Source: a bacterium (lineage in GTDB: Bacteria > Oederibacteriota > CAKKQC01). From it: a stretch of 64,000 nt of DNA. Below are positions 46,861 to 61,800 of this stretch, one piece after another. Location of the stretch: contig CAKKQC010000006.1 of assembly GCA_919901855.1 (NCBI GenBank), positions 29,796 through 93,795 of the forward strand. The letters run 5' to 3'. The notes beneath the pieces were generated by a model. It was not told the DNA's origin. It searched no databases and saw only the letters and a list, made by a program, of their open reading frames with translations. Position 1 is the first letter of the stretch. Each line of letters opens with the position of its first letter. Made by a program: the position numbers and the translations under genes.

Positions 46861-49800
46861 GTGGTGAACGTCGGCCGCGCGATCGCGCTCGGCCTCGCCG
46901 CCCTCCTCCTGCCCCTCTCGGCCCACGCGGTGCCCACGCCGCCTGCCTCCCTCACCGCGTCCGGACAGAACCAGCAGGCCTCGCTGAACTGGGGCGTCGC
47001 GACGCCGGGCGGCGGGTCGATCTCGTGCTACGAGGTCCTCCGCTCGACCTGCCCGGGATGCGCGCTCGTCCTGCGCGCCACCACGAACTTCGCGGTGACG
47101 GTCTACACCGACGGCGGGCTGACCAACGGGCTCGTGTATACGTACCTGGTCCGGGCCCGCGACACGCTCTCGGCGACGGGCGGATTCGCGGGGCCGGCCG
47201 ATGTCCAGCCGCTCGACAGCCTCATCAACCCGCCTCCGGTGGTCGGGACCGTGACGACGACGGGCGCGGCGAACCGGGTCGTCGTGACGTGGGCGCCGAT
47301 CACCCCGGGGACGCACCCGGCCACGGCCTACGCCGTGTACCGGACCACGTTCCCGGGCATCCCGCTGGTTGAATACGAGGTCGGGATCGCGCCCGCGTCG
47401 GCGACCCAGTTCATCCACGTGATCGAGGAGGCCGGGGTCTGGCGGTTCTACACGCGCGCGCTCGGGTCCAAGTCGGATCCGTCTCCGTTCTCGGCGCCGG
47501 TGACGGTGTCGGGTACGCCGCCCTCCACGCCCGGCTGGCTCTCGGCCGTCGTCCGCAGCAACAATGTCTTCCTCTCCTGGTCGCCGTCGGCGGTCGGCTC
47601 CTTCCCGGTCTCGGGCTACCGCGTGTACCGGGCAACCTACACCGGCAACTGGGATCTCCCCGCCTATCGACCGCCGGTCTATCGGACGATCTGGGGCGGC
47701 CTTTGGGCGACATCCTTCAACGACTCGTGGGCGACGAACGGCAAGCCGTTCTACTACACCGTCGATGTCTACGACGGGCTCCTCCCGACCCCGAACGAGA
47801 GCGGCAACAGCAACCAGGTCTATACCACCCCCGGCGCCGCGCCCGGGCTGTCAATCCACAAGCGCGTGGACGTGCCGCTCTGCTGCGGTGGGGAACAGCT
47901 CCTCTACGAGATCTCGTTCAGCAACACGGGCAACATCCTGGCGCAGAATGTCTGGTTCTTCGACACCCTGCCGGGTGGCGTGGTCTGGACCGGTGGACAG
48001 TACTGGCTGCCCTGGTCGCCGACATATGCGCGCTCGCACGCCACCTCGATCGCGGGGCCTTGGACCGCAGGCGACCCGCCGTACATGGGGGGGCCGCCGC
48101 GGATCCTCCGATGGTACGTGGGCACGATCCCGCCGGGGGCGAGCGGGGCCCTCCGGTTCTGGGTCCGGACGAGTGCGACCATGCCGTCGGATTCCCTGAT
48201 CCTCAACTCGGCTTCGGTGACCCTGTTCCACGGTTCCGGCACCCTCATGCTCCAGTCCGAGGTGGTTTCGGCGACCCTGTGGGGCGTCTCGGTGGCCGCG
48301 TGGTTTTCCCGGCCGCAGGAGACCTACGCGCTGGCGGGCCAGCTCCAGAACTGGCGGCTCTCGTTCAGCAACGCGGGCGCGTTCGCGACCGTGTTCAACC
48401 TCGTGCTCACGAGCCGGACGTTCAACGGCCGGGCGTACGAGGGGGGGAGCATGTCGACGTGGGTCGCCGGCCCCGGTTCGGTCACGTCCTCCTGGGCGCC
48501 GGCGGAACCCGGGCCCTGGACACCCGGTCCTCCGCCGGCCGGGCGCCAGGAGCCGCTCCTCATGCGGTGGACGGTCTCGCAGTTGCCGCCCGGCGCGAGC
48601 GGCGTGGTGACATGGCAGGTCCGGCCGGTTGCGGGCGGCGACTGGCGGCTCGGCAGTTCGGTCTCGGCGACCTTTTCGTGCGACTCCTCCCTGGCCGTGG
48701 GCCGGGCCCTGGCGTCCGAGGACATCGAGCGGGGGGGCCGGATCCAGTTGCCGATGGAGTGGATCCGCCTGTACGACGCGACGCCCTCGCGGCGGGGCAC
48801 GTCGCAGAGCGGCCACGCCGTCACCGTGGATCCTTCCGGCGACATCATCGCGGTCGGTCGCGATTCCCGCGCCGACGTGGGGTCGAACGAGGACTTCATC
48901 ATCCGCAAGTACGACCAGTTCGGCGCGCTGCTGTGGAGCCTGACCTACAGCGGCCCGACGAACAATGGGGATACCGCTTCGGGTGTCGGGACCGACCCGG
49001 CGGGGAACATCATCGTGGCGGGCGTCACGACGATCGTCAATCAGGACTGGCTGGTCGTCAAGCTCGATCCGGCCGGCAACGTCCTCTGGTCGCGGACGTG
49101 GAACGGGTCCGGAGACGGCTGGGACTACATGGGCCAGATGGGCATGGGCGGAGCCGGGAACCCGGTGGCCGTGGACCTCAGCGGGAGCGTCTATGTCGTG
49201 GGCACCGAGCAGAACGTGAGTGGCATGCAGGCCTGGGCGGTCGTCAAGTACGACCCGGCCGGCAACATCCTCTGGACGCGGACCTGGAACCCCGGCGGAT
49301 TCCTGAGCGCGAACGCCTATGCCGTGGCCGCGGACCCGGCGGGGAACATCGTCGTCTCGGGCATGTCGGGCGGCGGGATGAACGGCGCGATGCTGGTCAA
49401 GAAGTTCGACTCGGGCGGGAACGAGCTCTGGGCATCGTCGGTCAGCAATCCCTCCGCGATGATGGGCCAGTCCTACTACGGCGTTGCCCTGGATCGCGAC
49501 GGGAACACCTGTGCCGTCGGCGCCGAGGGCTTCATGGGCGGCGACTGGAACTGGATGGTCCGGATGCTCGACCCGGCCGGCGCAGTGCTGTGGGAGCGTA
49601 CGTACGACATTGGCGGGATGGGCACCCAGGACCAGGCGTACGGGGCGGCCGTGGACGTGGCCGGAAACTGGATCGTGGGCGGGGGCGTGCAGGGCGGTCC
49701 CGGCGGAGGGAGGCGGTGGATGCTCCGCAAGTACGACCGGGTGGGGAACCTGGTCGACGTTGTCGTGCATCCCGGGCTGGCGGACAACAGTTGGCAGACG

Positions 49801-52800
49801 ATGCTCAACGGCGTCGCGGATGTCCCGGGCACGCAGGATGCCTACCTCGTCGGCGACGAGGAGATGCTCGAGGGCGGGACGGACTTCGCGCTGGCGAAGT
49901 ACGCCATCCAGGCCTTCGATCCGCCGTCCGCCCCGGCGACGCTGACCGCAAACGTTACGGGATTCGCGATCACGGTGGGGTGGACGGCCTCGACGAAGGG
50001 GACGAACCCGGTCGCCGGCTACCTCGTGTACCGCCAGTTGCTGCCCGGTGTCGTGGCGACGCCCGCGAATCTGCTCGCGACGGTGTGGGGCGCGACGTCG
50101 ACGTACTACCGGGACGACAACGTGGGGGCCGGGGTCGAGTACTTCTACCGGGTGCTGGCGTTCGACGACGGCGGGGTGCCGGGGTACCTCTCGCCCGAGG
50201 GGTCGGCGGTCGCCGTGGGGCCGCCGGCGTGCGTCCACAAGCGGGTGGATCCTGCGGGACCCGTGTGCGTGGGAACGGTCATGACTTACACGATCTCGTG
50301 GAGCAACGCCGGGCTCGTGACGGTGACCGGGCTCACGATCACGGACACGCTTCCCGGCGCGGTCGGCTACGTGGGGGCGAGCCTCGTGGCATGGGCGCAG
50401 TCCGACGGTTCCGGCACGCCCGGGCTCACGGCCTCGGCCTACGCGACGTCGCTCGGCGGGCCGTGGACGCCGGGGGAACCGTCGACCGGGGCCGTGGGCG
50501 TGATCCTGCGGTGGGTCGTGAACCGGGTGGTGCCCGGGGCTTCCGGCTACCTCCAGTTCCAGGCCGCGGTGCAGGACAGTGCCGCGCTCGGCGATGGAAC
50601 GCCGTTCGCGAACCGGGCCTCGTCGACGAGCTCGATCGCGAGCGAGCCGGCGCTGAGCGAGGAGGCGACCAGCAGCGTCAGCCGGCCGGCCCTGCCCATC
50701 AACGTCGGCTTCAATAACCCGAACCCGCTCTACGCGACCGCGGGCGAGCTGATCCAGTACACGATGTCGCTGTCCAACGGGAGTTCGGTCACGGTCACGA
50801 ACCTGACCGTCATGACCCGGCCCGGGACGTTCGCGGGGCGGACCTACGTTGCGCCGTCGTTCAGCGCGTTGATCCTCGGGGCGACCGTGACCTCGTCGGC
50901 CTGGGCGGTCACCGAGTTCGGGCCGTGGACGCCGGGGGAGCCCCCTGACGGCCAGCCCGACCCGCTGTTCGTGCGCTGGACGTTCGACCAGTTGAGGCCC
51001 GGGGTCCAGGGCAACATCCTGTTCCGGGCCCGGGCGACCGTGGGCGGGACGATGATGCTCTACGGCTATGCCGTGGTCAGCGGGGACACCGGGGGGCCGT
51101 GCCGCGGCGGGCTGCCCTATACGGCCACGAACACGGGGGAGAGGCTGTTCCCGCCGCCGCTGGCCTGGATCGAGCTGTACGCCGGAGGGCCGCCGCCGGC
51201 GTTCGGGACGTCCAATGACCGGGCCAACGCGGTCGCCGTCGACGCCCTTGGGTTCGTGGTCGCCGTCGGCGAGGAGGACCGGCAGGACCTCTCCGAGGGG
51301 GCTAACTGGTCCGTGCGCCGGTATGACCCGTCCGGGAACCTCGGGTGGCAGAAGACCTTCAACTCGGGGATGTGGACCACGGACACCGCGAACGCCGTGG
51401 CCGTGGACGCATTGGGCAACGCCTACGTGGCCGGGGTCACGAACGGCGCCGACTGGCTGATCGTCAAGTACGACTCGACCGGCGTGGAGCAGTGGAACCA
51501 GATGTACAACGGGCCGGCGAGCGGACAGGACGAGCCGACTGGCGTGGCCTTCGACCCGGTCAGCGGGAGCGTGTACGTGGCCGGGTCCGCCTACACGGCG
51601 GCTCCGTTCAACTATGTTTGGGTCATCCGCAAGATCAACCAGTCCGGGGCGCTCATCTGGAGCCGCACGGTGACGCGGGGCGGCGTCTTCAGTCCGAACG
51701 CGGGCGGGATCGCCGTGGACCCGTGGGGCGACGTGGTCATGACCGGCAGCGAGCAGAACGCGTGGCAGGACCTCTCGGTGGCGATGCTCGATCCAGACGG
51801 GAACATGCTGTGGAGCCGCGGCTGGACCGGGCCCGGAACGAACAACGACGCGGGGAAGGTGGTGGCTGCGGACGCCAACGGGAACGTCTACGTGGCCGGG
51901 ACGACCCAGGTCCCGCCCGGCTTCGGCAACCAGTGGGTGATTCTCAAGTACGACAACGGGGGGAATCTGCTTTGGTCCCGGTTCTGGAACAACACGGCCA
52001 GCTCCAACGACGAGGCCTCGGGCATCGCCGTGGACGGGGCTGGCAACGTCGTCGTCGTGGGGAAGGCGGATTACGGCATGTTTGCAGCGCTGGGCCAGAA
52101 CTGGATGGTCCGCAAGTACGACAACGCCGGCAACCTGCTTGCCGCGGATGAGCACACCGGGATCGCCCCGACCGCGCCGCCGTTCCTGGGCATGCCCAAG
52201 AGCGAGGACTGGCTGCACGCGGTGGCGCCGGTGCCCGGTTCCCAGGACTTCGTGGCGGCCGGCGAGGAGGACGTCCGGGACGACGACCAGTCGTTCGCGG
52301 TGGCGAAGTACTCCCTGCTCTCGCCGTTCGCGCCGCCGGCAACGCCGGCGAACCTGACGGTTGCGGGCGGGACCCTCCAGGCCGCGCTCTCCTGGACGCC
52401 GGCCGTGGCCGGCAATCGTCCGGTCTCGGGCTACCGGATCTACCGGCAGACGTGGGCAGGGGTGCGGCCGACCCTCCAGACGTGGCTTGCCGACGTCGAC
52501 GGGCCCGCGTCGAACGCGTTCACGGACTTCGCCGTCACGGCCGGCACGCGCGTGTACTACCGCATCCTGGCCGTGGACGACCAGGGGGCCGAGAGCTGGC
52601 TCACGAACGAGGTCGACGCCCGGCCGCTGAGCGGCGCGGCGCTGGCCGTGGCCATCGACCTCTCGCCGAAGACGACGTGCGTGGGATCGCCCTTCCTCGT
52701 GATGCTCACCGTGACCAACACGGGCGAGACCGCCGCCAATGGCGTGCAGGTGCCCGTGATCCCGTTCGGGATCAGCGGCGGCGGCGGTTCGACCACACTC

Positions 52801-55800
52801 GTCGGATCGAGCCCGGTCCTGCCGGTCGTCATTCCCGCCGGGGTGTCGATGACGTTCACGTGGACCTATACGGGCACGCTCCCGGGGTACGTGGCGATGA
52901 CCACGACCGTGAGCGGCACGGACGCGGCGCTGGCGACGGCGGTTACGACGGGTCCCGTGGCCTCGTCGACGGTGTCGCTGTCGATGGCGGGAACGCTGGC
53001 GGCGGTGGCGTCGGCGGCGGCGACCGTGAACCTGGGGCAGTGGTTCCAGGTGGCCCTCACGGTGACGAACACGGGCGGGATCCCGGTTGCCGGGCTCACG
53101 GCGACAGTCTACGCGGGCCCGGGGGGCGGGCTGGTGAGCGCGGCGCTGGGCCCGGTGCCGGTCAACCTGACGAGCCTGGCGGCGGGGGCGGCGACGACGT
53201 TCGTCTTCAGCTACACGGCGACGGGGGGCGGGCCGGTCACGTTCACGATGACGGTGGCGGGCACGACGTCGTGCGGCGTGCCGGTGGCCGTGGCGGGGAG
53301 TTCGACGGTCGTGACGACCGTGCTCCTGCCGACAGTCCTGGCGGTGCAGGTGCAGAAGACGATCACGGGGAGTCCGTGGCCGGGATCCATGGTGACGTAC
53401 TCGATCGCGGTGACGAATACCGGTGGCGCGACGATCACGGCACTCACGGTGGAGGACACGATCTCGCCCGTGGTCGTGGGGTCGGTGGCGGTGACCCCGG
53501 CCGGCTGGCCGGCGGCGGTGGTGACGAGCGTGGGCAGCGGCACGCGGTTCGAGTGGACGGGGACGGGACTGAGCTTCCTCCCGGGCACGACGACGACGTT
53601 CACGATCTCGGGCCAATACGGGGTCGTATGCGTGGATACGGCGGTGTCGAACACGGGGTTCGTGATCGCGTCGAGCGCGGGTTCGACGACCGTGCTCGTG
53701 ACCAACCCAGTGGGGGTGGTGCTGTCCGCGCCGGTGACGGGCCTGACGGTGTCGAAGCTGCAGGCGCCAGCGTCGCCCGGGATCGGGGGCCCGGTGACGT
53801 ACAACGTCGTCGTGGTGAACACCGGCACGATGACGATCACGAACCTGGTGGTCGTGGACACGATCTCGCCGGTGGTCACGAGCGCAACGGCGAGCGAGCC
53901 GAGCGGGTTCCCGACGCCCACGGTCGTGAGCGTGGCAGGATCGGGCACCCGGTTCGTGTGGAGCGGAACCGCCGCGACGAATCTCGGGCTGGGCGCGTCG
54001 TGGACGTTCACGATCACGGGCGTGGTGGGGCCGGTGTGCGGGACGACGGCCGTGACGAACACGGCGTACGTGGCGGGGAGCGGCGCGTGCACGACCACGG
54101 TCCTGCTCACGAACGGGACCGGGTTCGCGGTGCCGGCGCCGGTGTTGTCGGTCTCGGTGCAGAAGACGGTCACGGGAAGCCCGTGGCCGGGGTCGCCGAT
54201 GACGTACTCGATCGCGGTGACGAACACCGGTGGCGCGACGATCGAGAACCTGACGGTCGTGGACACGATCTCGCCCGCGGTCGTGGGGTCGGCGGCGGGT
54301 ACGCCGGCGGGGTGGGCGGCGGCGGTGGTGACGAGCGTGGCGACGGGCACCAGATATGAATGGACCGGCGGCGGGCTGGCGTTCTACCCGGGGACGACGA
54401 CGACGTTCACGATCTCGGGGCGTTACGGGGTGGTCTGCGCTGACCGGGCGGTGTCGAACACGGGCTTCGTGATCGCGACGAGCCGGTGTTCGACGACGAC
54501 GATGACGACGAATCCGGTGGGGGCCGTGCTCCCGGCGCCGGTTACGGGATTGACGGTGTCGGAACTGCAGACGCCGGCGGCGCCCGGGACGGGCAATCCG
54601 GTCACGTACCGGATCGTGATCGTGAACTCGGGGACGATGACGATCACGAACCTGGTGGTGACGGACACGATCTCGCCGGTGGTGACAGGTGCGACGGGAG
54701 ACCAGCCGGCGACGTTCCCGGCGGCGACGGTGACGTCGGTCGCGTCCGGGACGCGGTTCCTGTGGAGCGGGACGGTGGGGGCGGGTATGGGGCTGGGCCA
54801 GATCTGGACCTTCACCGTGACGGGCGTGGTGGGTTCGGTCTCCGTGACGACGGCGGTGACGAACACGGCGTACGTGGCGGGGTCGGGGGCGTGCACGACG
54901 ACGGTTATGGCGACCAACGGGACGGGCTTCGTGCTCACGGCGCCTGCGAACCTGGTGGGGGCGCTGACGACGTCGGCGGCGACGCTGTGTCCCGGCGTGC
55001 CGTTCCTCGTCATGCTGACGGTGACGAACACCGGCACGATCGGGGCGACCTCCGTCGCCCCGTCCGTGCCTGCGGCAAGCGGAACGGGGGGAGCCGTGCT
55101 GGTGGACGGCCCGTTCCCCTCAATCCCCGTTCCGCTTGCCGGGGGTGCATCCATCCTGTTCACGTGGACGCTGGAGGGGACGACGGCGGGGACCATGATC
55201 CTGACGACGACGGCGACGGGGACGGACGCGGGGTCGGGGTTGCCGGTGACGACGGGCCCGGTGACGTCGCCGACGGTGACGTTCAACGCGGGGGCGGCGC
55301 TGCTCGGGGCGGCATCGGCGTCGCCGCCGTCCGTGACCGCGGGGGAGTGGTTCACGCTGACGCTTACGGTGACGAACACGGGGAGCCGGAGCGCGACCGG
55401 GGTCACGGCGACGGCGTATGCGGTGCCGGGTACGCTGGTGGCGTTCGAGGCGTACACGTCGGGCGGGGGGACGATCACGGCGGGGAACACGGCGTCTTAC
55501 GTGTGGACATTCTCGGCGAGCGGTGCCGGGGTGGTGACGTTCACGGCGAGCGTGAACGGGAGCACGGGGGGAGGGCCGCCGTGCGGGGGCGTGGCGGTGA
55601 TGGCGGTGGCTTCGGTGCCAGCGACGGTGGTGGCGGCGGTGCCGCCGCCGCCGCTGGGCGTGACGGTGCTGAAGACCTTGGCGGGCGGGTCGTGGCCGGG
55701 ACAACCCGTGAGCTTCGGGCTGGTGGTGACGAACACGGGGGCGGCGACGATCACGGACCTGGTGGTGGTGGACACGGTGTCGCCGGTGGTGGTGGGGGCG

Positions 55801-58800
55801 GTGGCGACGACGCCGGCCGGATGGGCGGCGCCGGTGGTGACGAGCGTGGGCAGCGGGACGCGATTCCAGTGGACGGGGTCGGGGCTGACGTTCTATCCGG
55901 GCACGACGACGACGTTCACGATCTCGGGGAACATTGGAGTCGTGTGCGTGGCCGTGGCGGTCTCGAACACGGGGTTCGTGGTCGCGTCGGACGGGCTGTC
56001 GACGACCGTGCTCGCGACGAACGCGGTCGGCGTGACGGTTGCGGCGCCGGCAACGGGGCTGTCGGTGGTGAAGACGCAGACGCCCGCGACGCCCGTGACG
56101 GGGTCGCCGGTCACATACACGGTCGTGGTGGTGAACTCGGGCACCATGACGATCACGAACCTGACCCTCACGGACACGATCTCGCCGGTGGTCATGAGCG
56201 CGACGGCGGCTGAGCCTTCGGGGTTCCCGACGCCTGTGGTCACCTCGATCGCGAGCGGGACGCGGTTCGCGTGGAGTGGAAGCGCGACGGCGAGCCTGGG
56301 GCTGGGGCAGGCGTGGACGTTCACGATCACGGGGATCGTCGGGCCGGTGTGCACGACGACGGCAGTGACGAACACGGCGTTCGTGACGGGATCGGGAGCC
56401 TGCACGACCACGGTCATGCTCACGAACGGGACCGGGTTCGCCGTGGGCGCGCCGGTACTGTCGGTCTCGGTGCAGAAGACGGTCACGGGAAGCCCGTGGC
56501 CGGGATCTACGGTGACGTACTCGATTGCGGTGACGAACACCGGTGGCGCGACGATCACGGCACTCACGATCGAGGACACGATCTCGCCTGCGGTCGTGGG
56601 GTCGGTGGCGGTGACTCCGGCGGGCTGGTCGGCGGCGGTCGTGACGAGCGTGGCGACGGGCACCAGATATGAATGGACTGGCACCGGCCTGAACTTCTAC
56701 CCGGGCACTACGACGACGTTCACGATCTCGGGGCGGTACGGGTTCGTGTGCGCGGATACGGCGGTTTCGAACACGGCCTTCGTGATCGCGTCGAGCACGT
56801 GCTCGACGACGGTGCTGACGACGAACCCGGTGGGCTTGGTCCTGCCAGCGCCGGTGACGGGCCTCTCGGTGGTGAAGACGCAGACGCCGGCCTCGCCGGG
56901 GACGGGATCGCCGGTCACCTATCGGATCGTGGTGGCGAATACGGGGACGATGACGATTTCGTGCCTGACGGTGACGGACACGGTATCGCCGGTGGTGACC
57001 GGGGCGGCGGGCGACCAGCCCGCGGCCTTCGCGGCGGCATCCATCGCGAGCATCGGAAGCGGGACCCTGTTCGGGTGGAGCGCGTGCGGGGTCGCCCTCG
57101 GGCTGGGCCAGGCATTCACGTTCACGATCACCGGCGTCGTGGGGACGGCGTGCATAGCCACGGCGGTGTCGAACACGGCGTACGCGCTGGGGGCGGGGGT
57201 GTGCGCGGCGGCGGCGGTCAGCACGAGCCCGTCGACGGGCTTCGTTCTGTCGCCGCCGGCGCTGGCGGTGTCGGTGCTCAAGACGATCACGGGGGCGGCG
57301 GGCGCCGGACAACCGGTCAGCTACTCGATCGTGGTGACGAACACCGGCGAGGCGACCGTGACGGGCCTCGTGGTCGTGGACACGGTGTCTCCGCAGGTGA
57401 CGGGCGTGACGCCGGCGTCGCCGCCGGGGTGGGCCCTGCCGGTGGTGACAAGCGTGGGCAGCGGGACGCGGTTCATTTGGACGGGGGCGGGCCTCAGTTT
57501 CTACCCGGGGACGACGACGACGTTCACTATCGCGGGCACGGTCGGCGTCGTGACCGCGGAAACGGCCCTGTCGAACACGGGGTTCGTCGTGGCCACGGAT
57601 GGCTGCTCGGCGACGGTGTTGGCGACCAACGTGGCGGGGGCCGTGATCCCGGGCCCGGCGTCGTTGGCGGCGCAGGTCGCCGTCTACCAGGCCGCCGTGT
57701 GCGGAGGCGAGACGTTCCTGGTGACGCTCACGGTGACGAATACGGGTGCCACGGGGGCCCTGGCCCTTACGGCGTCGCCGTATGCGTCGTCGGGCCCGGG
57801 GAGCCTGGCGTTCGTGGCCGGCCCTTCGCCGGCGATGCCGGTGCCGCTCGCGGCTGGCGCGTCGGCGACGTTCACGTGGACGTTCTCCGGCGGCGCGGCG
57901 GGCCCGGCGGTCCTCACCACCACCGTCTTCGCGACCGACGGAGGCAGCGGGCTGGCGGTGACGAAGGGTCCGGTGGTGTCGTCCGCGGTGACGGTGGCCG
58001 TCCCGGGCACGCTCGCGGTCCGGACGACCGTCCAGCCGGTCCTGTCGACCGGCCAGTGGTTCACGCTCGCGCTCACGATGACGAACACAGGCGGCGCGGA
58101 CGTGACGGGCCTGACCGCGACCGTCTACGTTGATCCGGGCGGGGCGCTCGTGACCCGGATGACGGACCCGGTTCCGCCGGGCCCGTTGACGCTGGCGGTG
58201 GGTACCTCGACGACGTTCACGTGGACGTTCTCGGCGGCGGGCGCCGGGGTCGTGACCTTCACCGCGAGCGGGGTCGGCACGACCTGCGGCGGCCTGCCCG
58301 TGACGGTCGGCGGGGGCGCCTCGGCGACGATCCAGGCTGCGGCCGCGCTCGCGGCGGGGCTGGGTCTCTACCCGGCGGCGCCGTGCACGGGACAGTCGTT
58401 CATGGTGACGCTGACGGTCACCAATACGGGCACGGCGATGGCGAGCGGCGTGAACCTCGAGGCCCCGCCGTTCGTGCTGACGGGTCCGGGCGCGGCGACG
58501 CTGGCGAGCGGGCCTCTCCCGGCCCTGCCGGCGACGCTGGCAGGGGGTGCGGGGCTGACCTTCACCTGGACCTACACGGCGACGACGCCGGGCGCCCTCA
58601 CGTTCTCGACGACCGTGGCGGGTACGGATGCAAACTCCGGGCTCGCGGCGGTATCGGGGGCGGTGAACGCCGTGGCGACGATCTCCGCGCCGGCGTCGGT
58701 CGTCGTGGCGGCCTCCTCGCCGCCGGCCGTCGCAGTGGGCCAGTGGTTCGAGGTGAGCCTGACGCTGACCAACGAGGGCGGCGTGAACGTGACCGGGCTG

Positions 58801-61800
58801 ACCGCGACCGTCTACGCGGGCCCCGGCGGGGCGTTCGTGTCCCGGCAGGCGGGGGGCTGGCTCGGGCCGCTCACGCTCGCCGGGGGAGGCTCGACGACCT
58901 TCGTCTTCAGTTGCACCGCGACGGGAGCCGGGGCGGTGACCTTCACGATGACCGCGAACGGGATCGCCGTGTGCGGCGGCCTGCCGGCGGCGGTCCGCGT
59001 CAGCGCGACGACGGTCACGGCGATCGCGCCGCCGGCGGCGCTCGCCGCCGCGCTCACGACCTCGGTCAAGGGCGCCTGCACCGGGCAGTCGTTCGTCGTC
59101 ATGCTCACGGTCACGAACACGGGCGGCGAGATCGCGAACGGCGTCGTCCCCGCGCCGGTCCGGTTGGAGGGCCCGGGCGGCGCCACGTTCGTGGACGGAC
59201 CCTGGCCCGCCGCGGAGCCGGCCCTGGCCCCCGGGGCGAGCGTCCTGTTCACCTGGACTTACACGGGGATACTGGCAGGGCCAGTATCCCTCTCGACGAC
59301 GGCGGCGGGAACGGATGCGGGCACGGGCTTCCCGGTGGAGTCGGGGCCGGTCGCCGCCGCCCTCGCGGTGGCCCCGCCGGGCGTGCTGGCCGCCGCCGTG
59401 TCGGCGCCCGCGACGACGTCGAGCGGCGCCCCCATCCGGGTCGCCCTGACCGTGACCAACACCGGCGGGGCCGACGTGACGGGGGTCAGCCCCTCGATCG
59501 CTTGGGATCCCACGTCCCCGGTCCTGCCGCTCACGGGTCCGGACCCCTCCGGGCCGGTCACGCTGGCATCCGGGAGCTCGACGACGTTCGTCTGGACCTT
59601 CGACACACCCACGACGGGGCTGGCCACGTTCAGCGTCACGGCGACGGGGATCACGTGCGACACGTCGACGCTCGTCGCCGGCGGCTGGGCGGACACGATC
59701 GTCCAGGTGCCGATGACGCTCGACTCGGCACTGGTGGCGCAGGCCTCGGCGGTCTGCATCGGGGACCGCGTGCTCGTCATGTTCACGGTCACGAATACGG
59801 GGGAGGCGGCCGGCCTCAACGTCAGCGCCGCGATGCCCCGGGTGAGCGGTCCGGGCGGAGCCGCGTTCGTCTCGGGTCCGACCCCGCCGATGCCGGTCGC
59901 CCTGCTGGCGCCGGCCGAGTCGCGGACCTTCAGCTACACCTTCACGGGATCATTGGCCGGCCCGGTCACGATCTCGACGACGGTGACGGGGACCGACGCC
60001 AACACCGGGATCACGGCGGCGGCGCTCGTGATCGCCTCCCCGTTCACGGTGCTGGCGCCCGGGGTGCTGGTGGCCGAGGCGTCCTCCGCGCGGACAGTTT
60101 CGGTGGGCCAGGTTTTCACGGTGACGCTGACCGTGACGAACACGGGCGGGGACGACGTCCGGAACATCCTGCCGGCGGTCGCGGCCGGGCCGGGCGCGGC
60201 GCTCGTGGAGCTGGAGAGCGGGCCATCCCCCGCGGGGCCCCTGACGATCGGGCCGGCGGGCTCGCAGACCTTCGTATGGACGTTCTCCGCGGCGGGGGCG
60301 GGTCTCGTGGCGTTCACGGCGACCGCGGCGGGCGACACCTGCGCGGCGACGCCGGTCCTGGGGGTGGCGGGGGCGTCCACGACGGTCCAGTCCGGCTCGT
60401 CGCTGGCGGCCGCGCTGGCGGTCACGTCGCCCGGCTGCGTGGGCGGACCATACCTCTTCACGCTGACCGTGACTAACACAGGCGGGGGAGACGCGACCGG
60501 CGTGACCGCGGCGCCGTTCACGTGGGGCGGGTCCGGCGGCCTCTCCCTCGTCGGCGGACCGGCGCCCGCCATGCCCGCCACCGTGCCGGGCGGCGGCACG
60601 GTCGTCTTCACGTGGACCTACTCGGGGGCCTCCCCGGGGACGATGACCGCGGACACGGACATCACCGGCAACGACGCCAACACGGGGGATCCGCTCGGGC
60701 CCGTCCACGCGGCGTCGGCGCCGTTCGCGATCGTGATGCCGGGGACGCTCGAGGCGGCGGCGGACGTCAAGCCCTACGTCTCGACCGGCGAGTGGTTCGC
60801 CGTGTCCCTGACCGTGACCAACACGGGCGAGTGGGATGTGACGGGCCTCAGCCCCGCGATCGTGGTCGCGCCGGGGGCGGCGCTCGTCGTGCAGGAGGGT
60901 CCGCCGTCGCCGGCCGGGCCCGTGACGGTCGCGGTCGGGGCCTCGCGGACCTTCGTCTGGACGTTCTCGGCCGCGGGCGCCGGGCTCGTGGCATTCACGC
61001 CGGGCGTGACGGGGACCACGTGCGGGAACCCGGTCGTCCTGGCCTCGGCCGGGACGTCCGCCACGATCCAGATCGCGGCGAGGATCGCGAGCAACGTGAT
61101 CGCGGCCCCCGCGACCGTCTCGGTCGGCCAGTTGATCGCCGTGAACGTCGGGATCACGAACATGGGCGAGGCCCGGGCGGTCGTCGTGGACGCCTCGCCC
61201 GTGCTCGTGAACGGGTCCGGGGGCGCGACGCTCGCGGTCTGGCCGGCCATGCCCGTGAACCTCGACGCGGGCCAGACGCTCTGGTTCACCTGGAGCTACA
61301 CGGCCACGTTCCCGGGCGCCGTCACATTCTCGACGACGGTCTCCGGCTGGGACGAGACCTCGGGGCGCGCAATCTCGGGTGGCCTCAAGGTCTCGAACCC
61401 GGTTGCCATCCAGGCGCCGGTCGCGCTCGAGGCTTCGATGGCGGCCACGGCGTCCGTCCTGTGCCTGGGTGACCGCACGATCGTGAGCCTCACGGTCACG
61501 AACTCCGGCACGGCGGCGGCGGCCGAGGTCGCGGCCGTCCTGCCGCTGGTGCAGGACGGGGGCGGCGGGCTCACTCTCGTCGCGGGCCCCTGGCCCGGGA
61601 TGCCGGTCGCGCTGCCGGGCGGGGCATCCGCGCTCTTTACCTGGACGTTCACGGGCTCGTCGACGGGGCCGGTCACGTTCTCGACGACGGTGGCCGGGAT
61701 CGACGTCAATACCGGCGTCACCATCTACAGCGGCGTGGCGTTGCCGGCGCCGGTCTCGGTCGTGACCCAGGGCGCGCTCGTGGCCGAGGCGGCGGCGCCC

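Noticed and set aside
47703-50717. A 1,004-residue open frame on the plus strand
   Set aside because: Another frame of the giant gene. The real frame is fixed by its FN3, SBBP and DUF11 wording at many points.
47851-53616. A 1,921-residue open frame on the minus strand
   Set aside because: It is a mirror of the giant plus-strand gene. High GC and repeated codons keep antisense frames open; the translation is Arg/Pro/Gly-rich with no fold, signal peptide or ribosome site.
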